From positions 1,248,921 through 1,312,920 of the forward strand of contig NC_020172.2 of the NCBI RefSeq assembly GCF_000224145.3: 64,000 nucleotides of DNA, given 5' to 3'. The notes under the pieces are model-generated. The model searched no databases and had not been told where the DNA came from. It was given only the letters and a program-made list of their open reading frames with translations. Every line of letters begins with the position of its first letter. Within the stretch, counting starts at the first letter, position 1. Made by a program: the position numbers and the translations under genes. Positions 12,801 through 23,600 of this stretch are shown here, piece after piece. The DNA is from Ciona intestinalis. Taxonomy: Eukaryota > Chordata > Ascidiacea > Phlebobranchia > Cionidae.

Positions 12801-15800
12801 GTATTGATAGAAATGCCTAAATATGATCTAAAGGTACCATCAAAGTATCAAAATACAAAACAGCTTTAAAAAAAGGAGTTTCAAAATCCGCAAATTCAAC
12901 CGATGAAGTAACAAAAATGGCGCAATGCATGGGATTTCCCATAGGAAAAAAATCACTCAACATTGATCGTCTCTAAAACATTGGAGAAAAAGAAAACTTT
13001 GATGGTACCTTTAGGTCAAATTTGGGCATCTCTATCCATACAAATTTTCAATTTTTGTTGGTATACCCTTTTTAACAACGCTATAAAGAATGGTAAGAAA
13101 CTGTTTATTTATTTCTGTAAATATACTTTGTTTACTACCCAACGGGACAATAAAAAATAAAAAACATAAGACCATCCTACTCCAACCTATTGGACAACTA
13201 CAAATACTGCTCTGTGTTGAGTTGTAGGAAATGTGTTTAATACATACGTGTGCATGTGCCGAGGATCGAAGGGATATCTCCCGTCTCTAAGTTGCGAATC
13301 GACTGGCAAATGCGAGTTGATGGGGTAGCGTCGATCTGGAACGGCATAAACACGTCATTAATGACGTCATATTTTTGTACGAAAAGCTTGGACTTACCGT
13401 CTCCATTGCAAGTGTTCCCTAAATTTGATGATGTCATGTTTCTGTTGCTAGGTGACGGTTTCGTAAACTGGTGTTTGTCCGTGGCTGTGTTAAAAGTACA
13501 AATAGTCACAGATCGAAAACTGCCGTTTATTAAATAGATTAACGCGGTTTATTGGTGTTGGAATCTTAAACATATAATAATGTGGGGCAGAGGGATACCG
13601 TTAGCAATTAATATCCAATATTTTATAATCGTGTTTTTAACAATTGGCAACGCTATTCTTGAGTCGTAAGTACAAGGTTATGTAATTTTGTAAACATGCT
13701 TTGTTTAAGACCAGATGGAATTAAAGAGAACTAAAACATGTACCATCTTACCCCAACCTAGTATATATGTTCATAACATATAGCACTGGAAGAATTTCCG
13801 CATCTGTTAATACATTATAACTAACCGTACCTGTTCGTTGGTTTGAAGTGATCTCTTCTTTCATTTTTCCTATGAAATATAATCAAGTACTAAAAACACG
13901 TAATGTTTGAGCAGTCTGGCCATGGCCTACTCAATACATGTTGAGTAAGCCATGGTCTGGCACATCTTGAACAAGTTATGTAATAAAGACAAAGGTGAGG
14001 CAAAAATAAGATAACACTATATTCATTTGTGCTTCCAATTTCGAAAACCATATAAACTTTAAAAATAAGAAGGGTAAAAGTGCATATACCATTATCAGGC
14101 TACCCGCTACCTAACTATGCCCCTTTTAATGGCGGTGTATACACCCTAGACACTGCGAAACCCCCAAACCGTTACTCTCAATTCTGGCCTAAGTCTCAGG
14201 TCCCATGGCGTGTCAGGCTATAGACCTTTTCCACGTAGAATAGAATATGGTCGTAACGATTAGATTCATTGGGTATATGGATACAATGTACAACCTGTAG
14301 AGGTGGTACACCCTTGTGGTTTCGAGACAATGTTCGACGATCCGCGTCCCCCTTTCCCCGAGTTGCTCCGCTTTTCTTCATCTTCTGTGACGTAACAATA
14401 TGAATAAAATTAGAAAAAAAACGAAGCGAGTGAAAAATCTCGGAGAAACAACAAATCCAGTCATGCCTCAATGGCGGTTTGGAGACAGTCCTTATCTCTG
14501 GCATGCGATTCGTCAAATCGTTTTCGAGTACACGCTGTTGCAGTGCGTGACGCAAAACCGATGGACCGCGGTCACGTAAGTTGGTAAAGGAGACGAGATT
14601 GTGATGTTTTAATGATTGGTACCACTTACTAAAATCGTGTACCAGGAATTTGTAGGTACCGAATGGTAACTTAATACTGATAAAAACAATGTATATTAAT
14701 ACGTTGGCTTGGATATCAGTATAGCCCAAAACAGTTAAAAAACATACTACAGTAAGAGCGATCGAGACACATATTCTCCCAAATTTTAACATCTGTTTTT
14801 AACAGGTAATAACAGTAATCTGCTTCGGCGCGCTTAGTACATTCGTGAGAACACACTGTCGAATACCCTTGTAAAAAAATTGGCCACAATAATAAACTGA
14901 AATTTAAAAAATGTCCCATATTACCCCGTGTCAAACCTTTTCCAACCCTAAGTAGTATTGACCTGACTACTCAAAAATTGGGAATTTGGCATAAAAATTT
15001 ACGTGAAACCAAATTTATTATATTATGATGTAACTGGCTACTAAAAGCTGAAAAAAAAACAACGTGAACTAAATCTTTGTATACGATTTCGACACGAGCG
15101 TTGTTTGCTTATCTATCCATCAACGTGGCAAGGGTTTGTGGTTAATGAGGCGGAACGGGGACAGTGGGTGAACCGATTGCATAAACGACGGGTGGTATCA
15201 TGGTGGTCGTTTATCTTTCACTAAAGTATCACGAAAACTCACGAGCACCCTTTCATGTGAGAAACCTCAGGATTGATAATGAATACGGTATGTGAATTAG
15301 CGAAAGTAAAATGTATGGCTGTTTTTTTACTTTTCACGGTTCTTTATACAGTAACTGTAATATAGTAGGGGGGAGATGGGACACCTTGTTATTCTACTTT
15401 TTCGCCACATTTGGTAGTAAACAAAGAGAATTCAAATAATTATCAAACCGTAGCGCACGACTTACATAGACCGTTGGTAATTGTTTAAAACACGATCAGG
15501 ATATTTGGATAATTTAAATGCTAAAGGTGTCCCATCTCCCCCCACCCTACTATACGTTAATTGTGTCAATACCATTAAGGCCTTTTGGGACAGCGAGTTA
15601 AGTCAATTTTGCATTGAGACATTACCCTACCCGTGATATACAGGTGCGTACGCTTAGGTATAATGGTTGTTTTTCTTAAAATTTAAACCGATAGAAGCGT
15701 TTGAAGTAAAGCGCTCGGAATCCGGATTCGACTCTCAGGCTCCAGCAGTTTTATACGGTCCATATCTCGGCGAATCATTGAAGGGCAAGAAAGATCTACG

Positions 15801-18800
15801 GCTCGTAACATTGTTGCATATCAACCGTGGAAGCTTACCACGCGATACGATCACAGTGTTGCCGGGGGAAAAAAACGTAGTGTTGCCACGAGCCTTAACT
15901 GTGGGAAAATAGCGAATTCCCATAAGAGTGACAGTTGAAGAGAGAGAACTAGGATCAAAGACTCCGCTGGTACAAGTAGCCATGTCCCAAGTCACTAGCA
16001 ATTAAACGTTTGATGAATGTTAAGGGTTTTGTTGAAATTCGGAACCCGCTTGGCAGTTTTCATGGCTGAGTGACTTTCACATCAGCGTGGGGGCGGCCCT
16101 ATGTTGTCATCTGTCATTCGTCTGCTCCAAAAACGCGAATTTTTTTCGAAGACGATCAGATCACCGCCGTTTGGGATCGGGTTTCGAACACACACGAAGT
16201 TTTGCGGCGTTTCGGACGAAAATTAAGACAAATCGACGTTAACTCTTGTGGCCACTGGCGCCGCCAGACTGCTGGGATCGCAACGGCAACCAAGAAGTCG
16301 AAACAATGTCGTTTATCGGCGAAAAATCGAGCGATTTTGATTGGCGACGGGGCGGAAACCGAATTCGAGTCATATTCGGGTAGCGGGGCACGATGGAAGT
16401 CGCTTCTGCCGCGTACTGTCCGTGTTGTCGGCTGGCGTGCTTACCTCAAAACAGAAACCAGCTTTAAACTTGGCGAATTATTTATCTCCGGTTCAGTGAA
16501 GCCGAAAACCAGCAGCCTCACGTTGCCACGACGACCAGTCATTAAGCGATCCAACAGGCGAAGGAATTCGAAAACGGTAGTTTCCGCACGGNGAGGGCTG
16601 TTTCGTAACGCGGGGACTACCCGCAATCTGTGCGAATTTCGGGCCTAAACAGGGGTAGGTATTGTTCCGACAGTGCACACCTGGCAACAATTAAGCGATC
16701 TTTTTACGGCCTTGGGCGATTCGCGTCGATCAACGAAGCAGCGAGGCTTCGTTCGACGCTGACTGGCTTGTATAGAACCTAGCCTAAGAAGCTATAAAAG
16801 TCTCATTATCCTGTGTCGTGTTGAACATAGATAAACGTCATGCGGGCAATTTGAATCGGGTGTATAAGCCACTGCTGATGTTGTAACGAACACACGCAGC
16901 ACCTGTTCGTTAACAAACAGTTTTTGCTGTTTATCGATTACATATTATGAAAATGCCATCCATACAGCCTACAACTAATTCAATTCACCGTTCGCAATAA
17001 CTTTAAATTGGCCACAATAATCGGTCCGAATCCGGAGCGGCCGCAACGAAGTCAAGGTATTTTCGCGGCTCGGCGAAAACTTGGAAACAAGTCTTTGAGT
17101 GGCTGACGTGCCTGACAGCTGTTCACGCATGGATGACCCGAAGATAAGCAATTAGACCCGCAGGTTGAGACGGGATGTTTAACACAAAGTGGAACGCTAA
17201 GATGATTACGAAGAAACGAAACTTTGTGCGACGTGTTTTGTTTTCAGTATTTATACAGCCACAGCCAGCTACTTCTACACTACCCTTGGGAAATCGGCCA
17301 AGTTTCTAACAGTTTAATCTTCTCATCGTTTCACCTGCTAGCTCCAAAAATTCGCAGTGTAGACCGTCGATTAAATCNCGAAAGGGNNTGTCGGCGACAG
17401 AAGAATCGTCCATCGGCAACATAGTGACGTCATCTTAAATGACGTACGTCGTGACGCATCACTTTAGTTCTTTTATGCAAATTTTAGTCACATTCCTAAA
17501 CGTTTCCTAAATTAACTGGCACCTGGTATAAATACAAGGCGAACGTTAACCTGTGACCCCGCGTGTCAACTATGATGTCACAAACGCGTTTGGGCCACAT
17601 AATAAGATAATTTTTTTCGATAAATAAAAAAACAGAGACCTCATAATGACTTGCTTTTCTTTTTGTTAGCAAAATCCGAAATGTTACATTTTACACCTGT
17701 AACTAAAGTCACTAGACCCAACATCAACTCGACGTAGGCATTAGATTAACGTCTGACAAGAACTGGCAGTAAAAGGTCCGAGACTGCCTGACTAATCCGC
17801 TTAGCTTGGACAACCCGCCAAATTTATAACGAGCCTAAAAACTTCGATCTACCATACAGTAATGCACCAGGAATTCGAACTCTATCCTTGCCCGAGTTAT
17901 TCACTGTTTCCCTCAAGTTCACAAGCTAGCAAATCACGCGGTACTGTTCTACCTCGTCCGCACACGCGGTGTAACTGCTGAAACAGTTTTCGTTCGCTGC
18001 CGCGCATTGCGCATCGTGGGTGGCCTCCGTGACGTTACAATCACGATTGTGACGTCACAAGGCAGCGGGCGGCGCTGCAGAGTGACGAGAGAAAATGAAA
18101 ATCGATCACTCGCTAAGCAGCGACGACCCTGGGTCATTGCGGCGCTATTGTGATAGTGAGGGTCATCGGGGAAATCCCGGACTACAGCGGGGTAGGGGTA
18201 ACGAATTGTTCGGCAAAAATGTTATTAAATAAACAGAACCCTATTTTAAGCCTATATTTGGTAAAGCAATCTTGGTGGCGAAAGTGCCTCCCTTAATTTG
18301 ATCGTAATTGGCCAATGAAAGCCATTCCCTCCTACTACGTCATAACTCTGCCTCCGGCTTGACCCGAAATTGGGAAAGACGATCCGCGGGGAGTGAGTCA
18401 TCTTCCCCCGTTGTTATGGCAACCATGGTTGTCAGGTTAGGGCTTTTTCGGGGAGAGAGTGATTTGCGTTCTTTCACTTTTATACGGGAAGCCGGAAATT
18501 GGAAATTACTTAGTGAGTAATACGATTCGCGACTGTAAAAGCGCAAAGCAACTGTATCTGTGGTATTTTTTTTTTAAATCAGCCTAACGGTTAGCACATT
18601 TCCTTACGATTAAATATTCCACCTATCTTAACCAGTATTTGTAACAGGAAGTAGCAATAAGTTTCAAGTAATATTACATAGTGGATTTCCCTTCGCCTTA
18701 TAAACAGTCAGATTACTGTTGCATGAGATGTATGATGACTATGGCGACGGAGCGTGCATACACAATGTCTAGCGTATCAAATCTAATCCTTGTGTCGTGC

Positions 18801-20694
18801 GAGGGTCGCCCGGAGTTTTTACATTGAGTATCAAGTTATAAGCGCTTCTTTTATTGCGGACGAGACCACGGCCAAGGTCGAATTCACCTCGGTGTTATTT
18901 ACAGCTAAAAATCCTTTGTATCGGGCGCCAAGACGCACCAGTTGTAAGCCGTGTATCTATACATATGGGGCGTATAACGGTATACGGTGCGGATTGTAAG
19001 TTTAACATTGTTGTTGCTATCATCAGTTCGGGCAATTCGTGTTTAATTTATGGACTTTAGATAAGTACGCGGTGATACCGGGCTTATGGGATTTAATGAT
19101 TTATAATAGCCATGTTTAAAACAGGTAGTAACACACAGTGCAGGCATGTCTAACCAAAAAACACATCAGTCGAATGGTTTACGTTAATAGTAGGGTGGGG
19201 TAAAATGGGACATATTTTCACTCTCTTTTCTCGCCCGTAATAGTAATCAAATAAAATTTAAAGGATTATATAAGCAATGTTAATTGTTTAACACGTGATT
19301 GGAAAGATGGCTTATATATGCTAACGGTGTCCATCGTACCCCATAGTTTTATATTTATAGTACCTTAACATTGTATCTACAGAGCACGTAAATAACACAC
19401 CTAACGGCCTGAGAGGCTATTTTAAAAATATTTAATCATATGTTCGTGGAGAAAATGGCTACAATATGGCGGACAACGGTGCCCAACTCAGCAACAATAA
19501 CTCAGTTTTATTATAGGCTGAGATCAAGTCGGTACACTTTGGCTTTCCTATTCTATCCACGGACCTATTCATATTCATTGGGCGTCTGAAAATAAGCCCA
19601 TACGTTTCCGCCGCATTGTTGGGTGCGCAGAAACGAACGGAAATCAAGAAAATCTGTTTGATCAGCACTAACTACAGTAGCTGTTGCGGACCGGGCTTTT
19701 TTGAGCCACAGAAACAGTATTTTCACATGACGTCATTCCTATACCGGGCACGAAAATTATACGGCGTTAGGATTGAGCTTTCTGTTTTAGCTTGCGCGAT
19801 TAATCCTAATAAACGACCAACGGCGTAATCGCATTTGTCAGACGCCTTATCCATCATGGTTAGCATTATGACAAACGAAAGACGGACCCTTAAAGTTAAG
19901 TCCTTGTAACATAAAGCGTGTGAAAACCATAAAACTTACGAACACTTTATTTGAAAGATATGGTAGTTTGTGTAAGATGGGATATCGTTAGAACCAATAT
20001 TAAATACATCCTGGTAGGATTTTTAAAAACCAGCAACGCTCTTTTAGAGTTGTGGGTATAATATATATATACTTATTTTCCAAACTACCACATGGGACGA
20101 AAAAAAAAACATGCGAATATGTCCTATCATGCGCCCGACTTTACATTATAGATCCCAAATACATTGATAACTGTATTGCTTGCTGTTAATTTCGACTCAC
20201 CGAAAGACGTTGTGCTTGTTGGTGCTTCCAGGGTCGACTGATGACGTAACTGATGATGTAATACTTCGTTTCGATGCCGTGGTAGTTCAGACTCAGGAGG
20301 CGATTCTGATCTATTGAGAGAAGTTATGGTAAACAGGAATGAAAATGTTGAAAGTTTAGGCAGATTCATGACTTACTTATAGAACATAATACGTTCGTAG
20401 TTAGACTATGGATATTAAAATAACGTGTCACCTTTTGTAACGTTTGTCGCTTGGACTAGTCGACGATGACACTACCGCTTCTTCCTCTCTATCGACAACC
20501 CGATTTTGCTTTCGACTCAAAACTGGTTGCTTCCCGGGCTTTGGTGCATCGGCAGCCGGCGAAGAGAGCTCCAGCTGCTGGATGTCGCTATCCGGAGTCA
20601 AATGAGTTTGGGCTTCATTCTTCTCCACTAAAGCCGGGTTTTGGCCACTTTTATGACACAGAACTTGAACGTCGCTTTTTGCCGCGTTCTCCAT
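834..20694 (-). CDS. Gli: Gli zinc-finger transcription factor (Hedgehog pathway), multi-exon
   Basis: Nuclear effector of Hedgehog signalling that binds GACCACCCA-type sites. My exon chain, phase-consistent throughout: 20432-20694 (ATG at 20694), 20201-20310, 13831-13869, 13398-13484, 13248-13335, 12448-12647, 11526-11772, 10632-10814, 10173-10416, 10037-10115, 9856-9968, 9279-9428, 8835-8999, 8063-8227, 7684-7785, 7187-7376, 6728-6898, 6394-6602, 2975-3118, 2051-2228, 1332-1993, 834-986; 1,313 residues. Five GLI-type C2H2 fingers lie near residues 520-700 (e.g. [58 protein letters not shown]). The N-terminal region has GLI blocks ([30 protein letters not shown]) and the Sufu-binding SYGHL near residue 396. 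A Ser/Arg cluster near residues 908-934 ([16 protein letters not shown]) matches the PKA/degron region. The C-terminal part is Gln/Asn-rich. Without the 1332 donor, the exon reads on to a TAA at 1314, giving 1,268 residues. Identity is certain; the ends are less so. Confidence 0.93.
2364..2560. repeat. MITE, TA-flanked, about 200 bp, near full length
   Basis: Terminal inverted repeats of about 30 bases: TATAGCAGGGTGGGGAAAGA at the left and ...CTTCTCCCACCCTACTATA at the right. The interior has the family landmarks CCTGATC, AACAATGAACAACGG and TTTACTAACAAATTGGACGA. Lies in a Gli intron. Confidence 0.85.
2776..2927. repeat. MITE, right end missing
   Basis: Starts ACAGTAGGGTGGGGGAAGATG and keeps the TAGTAAACAA and CGATCAGGATATTTG landmarks, but lacks the closing inverted repeat. 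Confidence 0.7.
3263..3440 (+). repeat. tRNA-derived SINE, internally deleted
   Basis: Head with A-box- and B-box-like sequence (GGGTTTAGCACGACTGCCT, AATGGGTTCAGGCTCG), then the family tail GTTATAACGACTATACC. The middle is lost. Lies in a Gli intron. Confidence 0.6.
4359..4555. repeat. MITE inside duplication copy 1
   Basis: TATAGTAGGATGAGGGAAGA left end, GTCTTCCCCACTCTACTATA right end, and TAGTAAACAAAGAACATTTAA inside. Confidence 0.85.
4810..4934. other. Assembly gap (125 N)
   Basis: Fixed-size N run inside a Gli intron between two near-identical segments. Confidence 1.
5676..5873. repeat. MITE inside duplication copy 2
   Basis: Second copy of the element at 4359-4555, with a few single-base and short-indel differences. 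Confidence 0.85.
6205..6330 (-). repeat. SINE fragment, reverse orientation
   Basis: Carries the reversed SINE core (CTGCCGTTAAG), the reversed B-box-like GAGCTTCGAACCCGT and the head ending CCATGGCGG. Lies in the intron before exon 6394-6602. Confidence 0.6.
6394..6602 (-). other. Gli: Gli exon with PKA/degron-like phosphorylation cluster
   Basis: About 70 codons, phase 1 to phase 0, donor CAG|GTTTGT. Encodes a Ser/Arg-rich run with three R-[RK]-x-S PKA-type sites. The first overlaps DSGTVS (6448-6465), a perfect fit to the beta-TrCP phosphodegron consensus DSGxxS. The position corresponds to the RRDSSTSTIS...RRSS region of vertebrate GLI2/3, which controls processing. Confidence 0.85.
7841..8038. 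repeat. MITE in Gli intron
   Basis: TATAGTAGGGTGGGGAAAGG left end. The right end has decayed to TGTCCCATCTCCCTCCCTCC. Landmarks GTCCTGATCGTG and AACAATTAACAACGGTCTAT are intact. It ends just downstream of the donor of exon 8063-8227. Confidence 0.85.
8063..9968 (-). other. Gli: Gli DNA-binding domain exons (five C2H2 fingers)
   Basis: Four exons hold the fingers. 9856-9968 has finger 1 ([18 protein letters not shown]). 9279-9428 has the INNDHIHG linker, finger 2 and the start of finger 3. 8835-8999 has finger 3 and finger 4 up to THSN. 8063-8227 has finger 5 and the basic HVTKR segment. All junctions use GT-AG, and the internal junctions are phase 0. The Cys and His zinc ligands are all present. 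The order and linkers match vertebrate GLI1-3, which separates this from Zic and other C2H2 families. Confidence 0.95.
8624..8814. repeat. MITE in Gli intron
   Basis: GAAGGTGGGGCAATACGGGA left end, CCATCTTTCCCCACCCTATT right end, standard interior. Ends about 20 bases from the donor of exon 8835-8999. Confidence 0.8.
11945..11960 (+). other. Spliced-leader-like 16-mer in a Gli intron
   Basis: TTTCTATTTGAATAAG matches the Ciona spliced leader ATTCTATTTGAATAAG at 15 of 16 positions. It is followed by AGACTG rather than GT, so it is not an SL donor gene. It could be the 5' end of a retro-copied trans-spliced mRNA or a chance AT-rich match. Confidence 0.35.
12267..12430. repeat. Decayed MITE, right end eroded
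   Basis: Begins TATAGTAGGTTAGGCTAAGATGG and keeps GATAGTAAACAAAGAAAATTT and GTTAATTGTTAAAACACGAT. The closing repeat is unrecognisable near exon 12448-12647. Confidence 0.65.
12693..13190. repeat. Remnants of one or two MITEs
   Basis: Left-type end at 12693 (ATATAGTAGTGTAGGGTTAAA) and right-type interior at 13115-13190 (TTTGTTTACTACCCAACGGGA...CATCCTACTCCAACCTATTG), with unrelated sequence between. Confidence 0.5.
13581..13770. repeat. MITE, divergent subfamily
   Basis: TGTGGGGCAGAGGGATACCG left end and CCATCTTACCCCAACCTAGTATA right end. The interior follows the family order, but GATACCGTTAGC replaces GGACACCTTTAGC. Confidence 0.7.
13909..13970. repeat. Imperfect palindrome / hairpin
   Basis: GGCCATGGCCTACTCAATACA is followed at once by TGTTGAGTAAGCCATGGTCTGG. 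The arms pair at most positions, giving a hairpin of about 20 bp with almost no loop. It lies about 50 bases upstream (minus sense) of the short Gli exon 13831-13869. Confidence 0.6.
15361..15554. repeat. MITE, full length
   Basis: TATAGTAGGGGGGAGATGGGA left end, CATCTCCCCCCACCCTACTATA right end. Inverted orientation of the interior (TAGTAAACAAAGAGAATTC before CACGATCAGGATATTTGG). Confidence 0.9.
19187..19352. repeat. MITE, divergent
   Basis: TAGTAGGGTGGGGTAAAATGG left end, GTGTCCATCGTACCCCATAG right end, shortened interior. Confidence 0.7.
19961..20146. repeat. MITE remnant next to a Gli exon
   Basis: Degenerate ends (GTAAGATGGGATATCGTTAG; TGTCCTATCATGCGCCCGAC), with CACATGGGACGAAAAAAA inside. 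Confidence 0.5.
20201..20694 (-). other. Gli: Gli first coding exons
   Basis: Exon 20432-20694 opens with [12 protein letters not shown] and is acidic/Ser-rich. Donor AAAAG|GTGACA, phase 2. Exon 20201-20310 (acceptor CAATAG|ATCAG, donor TTTCG|GTGAGT) continues in phase 2 and ends in phase 1, as needed by exon 13831-13869. Vertebrate GLI3 also starts with a Ser-rich N-terminal segment, but I see no sharp motif. These exons rest on phase agreement, splice quality and open frames. Confidence 0.65.
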
Positions 20695-23600
20695 GTAAAA
20701 TCTACGACATACCTACCCCTAAAAAATACCAAAATTGTTATCAGTCTTGAAATTCTAAACTGACCACATGGACGTTCCACAGAACCATACAACAGTGTAC
20801 AGATAACAGGGACGAAAACCAGACGCCGCGGATTTGCGATGCGGCACGCCACATGGACAGAACTCAAATTCCATTCGCCAGGCTTCGATACTGACTCATT
20901 CGCGGCTGTGGTACATTGAGCAACTAAACCACGTTTAAAGGCATGCAAGATTCCAACAGTCAAATCTGTGTCAAAAGCTGCAAAATCCGCAAGTCTACGG
21001 GACAAGGCCCCGGCAACAGTAGGTGTCAAATTAATGGCGGTCTACAAGAATAGGTTACATTCCATCAACGCCCGACGTCGCATTCTGGGAAGAAATTCGA
21101 GAGAAACGACCCAGAAATTATTGGCATCATGCAGATAATAGAACGATCTTGCGGGTTGTCTTACAAGGGCAAGCGCTGCCAAGAAATGCCGCATTTAATT
21201 AGTTTTAATATGTTCAATACATCCAACGAAGATTAAAACGGCACTATATGAAAATAGGTTCAAGGAAATGCCAAAAATTGTAACCAGAAAATTGTAATTG
21301 CTATAATTGACACCTCTATTTTGATTGACTAAACAATTTTATAATTTTCGTATCTTCTTGCTTGGAAAACTTTACCTAACCAGCTTTTACAAATCTATCT
21401 AAGCTGACGTAATTATGACGTCACGAGGTATGATGATGTATGACGTAATCAACCATCGATCCTAAATTTCTATTAATTAAATTCTTAATTGTTGTCACAT
21501 TTGGCTTGATTGTGTCACCAGCTAGCCAAAAGGTCACGCCTGACCTTGACCCTTTTGACCCCAATCTTAACCCCGATCTTGACTCCACTTATTTGATTAC
21601 CCAGCGATCGTCGCTTTTATAAGTGGGGCAGATAGGGGTCAACATTTCTATTGGGGCGAGGGACTTTATTAAAAATACCGTTACTAGCCAAAAATAGTTA
21701 GCCATAGGGGTGAAGGGGGTCGTTAGCGATATATCCTGAAAGATTTTTGATACGAAAACGTTACATAACAGATTTATTGAAACGAGGATTCTTAACGGAC
21801 TTGAATTGGCCCGATTTCCGTTGATCAACCGTAGTTGATACGATCTCGGTCAAATGCGCTTAGATGTGGTCCTGGTTTAAGTATTTGAACTTGGCTTGTA
21901 ACTTAATACCCTACCACAATGCGACTTAATACAGGCCACTTACTGAACTTGAATTCGATACATTGGGTATTATGGGAACCGAGTTTGTTTGTGGGAATCC
22001 GCATAGACTATCAGTGTATCAGTGTCTCGCCGGTTGAATGGATACATGGTTTACATTTTAAAGGCAGAATGGCTCTTAACGTTTCGCTACAAAACCGTTG
22101 AGCAGGAAATTCCATCGTAACCTGAAAACACTTCGCCCTTGAGTTTCCGAATCAAAAATACTTTTTTTTACGGGGCGCTTGCAATTATGTTAGAAAGGCG
22201 AAAGGTTGCTTCAGCTCGTTTAGCGTAAACTTCAACAAAGTCAGAAAAACTCCCCCGACAATGTCAAAATACAACACAAAGTCAGAAAAACTCCCCCGAC
22301 AATGTCAAAATACAACACGAGTCATGCTGTTTGATCGGTTATAGGGCAGAGAGGGGCGCCCACGAGGCAGCACTCAGGCATTTTTTGTCGAAATCGCTGT
22401 ACTGTGACGATGGTGGCTTATGTGCGCCAGTGATAAGCTTTTAAAACTCGCGAGTAATCCTGTAATTGAGGCTCGGGCACTCGGGAAGACATAATGAGCA
22501 GTTAGAGGACGAACAACAAACCAGCCACAGCCGTACGGTGTCTACCAACAGTCGTAATGGCGCATAAAACGGACGAACTATCCCAAATCGCATATACTCT
22601 TATAAAGTTAGCTTAGGCGTAGGAATAACAGAGTTACCTCAGAGCACAAGCCGCAGGGCCATTAACGGGCCCCGGGGGAGCCTGAAATATTCCGCTGCTG
22701 CTGGTTCTGGTTCATTTCAATCCAATTCACGAAGGCGCCTCTACCTCGACTTTGATCGAACAGTCTTTGAATAATAAAACGATTCTTTCGATGGGAGGCC
22801 TACATACCTCATTCCACCAGACTACCGCATCAAGATACATCATACACGCACCTCTACATACCTATACACACTGCTAGCTCTGTATTTGAACATGTTTTTC
22901 TATCGGAATCGTAAACTGCATTCCTTAACAGCTGGTTATAGTAGCCTAGCACTTCGTTTTAGACCCGCATCGTGATAACTGACCTTTTCTGCAACTGGAA
23001 CTAAAACTTCTTCATTTTCGGCGAATTTCTTACCAAATAATGATTAATATAATATACTTGTTCGGCGAATAGTGCCTTGTAAATTTAAAAGCTTTAATAC
23101 AGATATAAATAACGCTTATTTTATAGCTGAACTACTACAGATCGTTTGCGCAGTGCATCGGAGGCTCCCGCGCCAGCTTCGTGACGAAATAATAAACGAT
23201 AAACAGAGCGCGTCGAAAAAACTTCGGTTTGTGACGCTACAATGGTAACACGGGTGCGGTGAGGCGTGACGGCCAGCGCGCTTTGTCTGAAAAAAATCTG
23301 CGGAACTGGAAAAGACAGCGCCCGAAAATCTCCTAAACGCAAGCGTATTTTCTTTGATTGCAGGCCTGTGTTAGGCCTTCAAATGCGCACATATGAGACC
23401 GCAAGGGGCAGCATAACGGCCGTTTTGGGCGGTTGCACTTTTTGTTGAGGTCGAAGTTCGAGAAGCTTCACTTCACGCCTCCTCTTCAAAAATGATCACT
23501 TGTTCATTACGGAAACCTGTTGTAAATTACAGCGAGTTTCGACTTCAAATGAATTGTCGAACTATTATGATCAAGGTGGTATTTAAGAGGAAAAGTTATT

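Larger units (their letters stand above)
13870..20200. other. Large Gli intron with GC/CpG-rich stretches
   Basis: 6.3-kb intron between exons 20201-20310 and 13831-13869. Contains MITEs (15361-15554, 19187-19352, 19961-20146) and a dispersed-repeat fragment near 14165-14290, also seen near 29560-29640. CpG-rich blocks lie around 15.7-17.4 and 17.9-18.5 kb, unlike the AT-rich rest. Long open frames (14196-14792 minus, 198 codons; 16070-16648 plus, 192 codons) show no domain I recognise and are probably not genes. Ambiguous bases at 16592, 17378 and 17386-17387 suggest low-quality sequence. The CpG-rich blocks are candidate regulatory DNA; that is inference. Confidence 0.5.

Noticed and set aside
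13237..13509. Single uninterrupted Gli exon across 13248-13484
   Set aside because: The frame is open, but removing the intron 13336-13397 gives HLPVD...[12 protein letters not shown], matching the conserved GLI block. Reading through destroys it.
20628..21029. 134-codon minus-strand frame upstream of the Gli ATG
   Set aside because: Overlaps the Gli first exon in a different frame. No motif or splice support.
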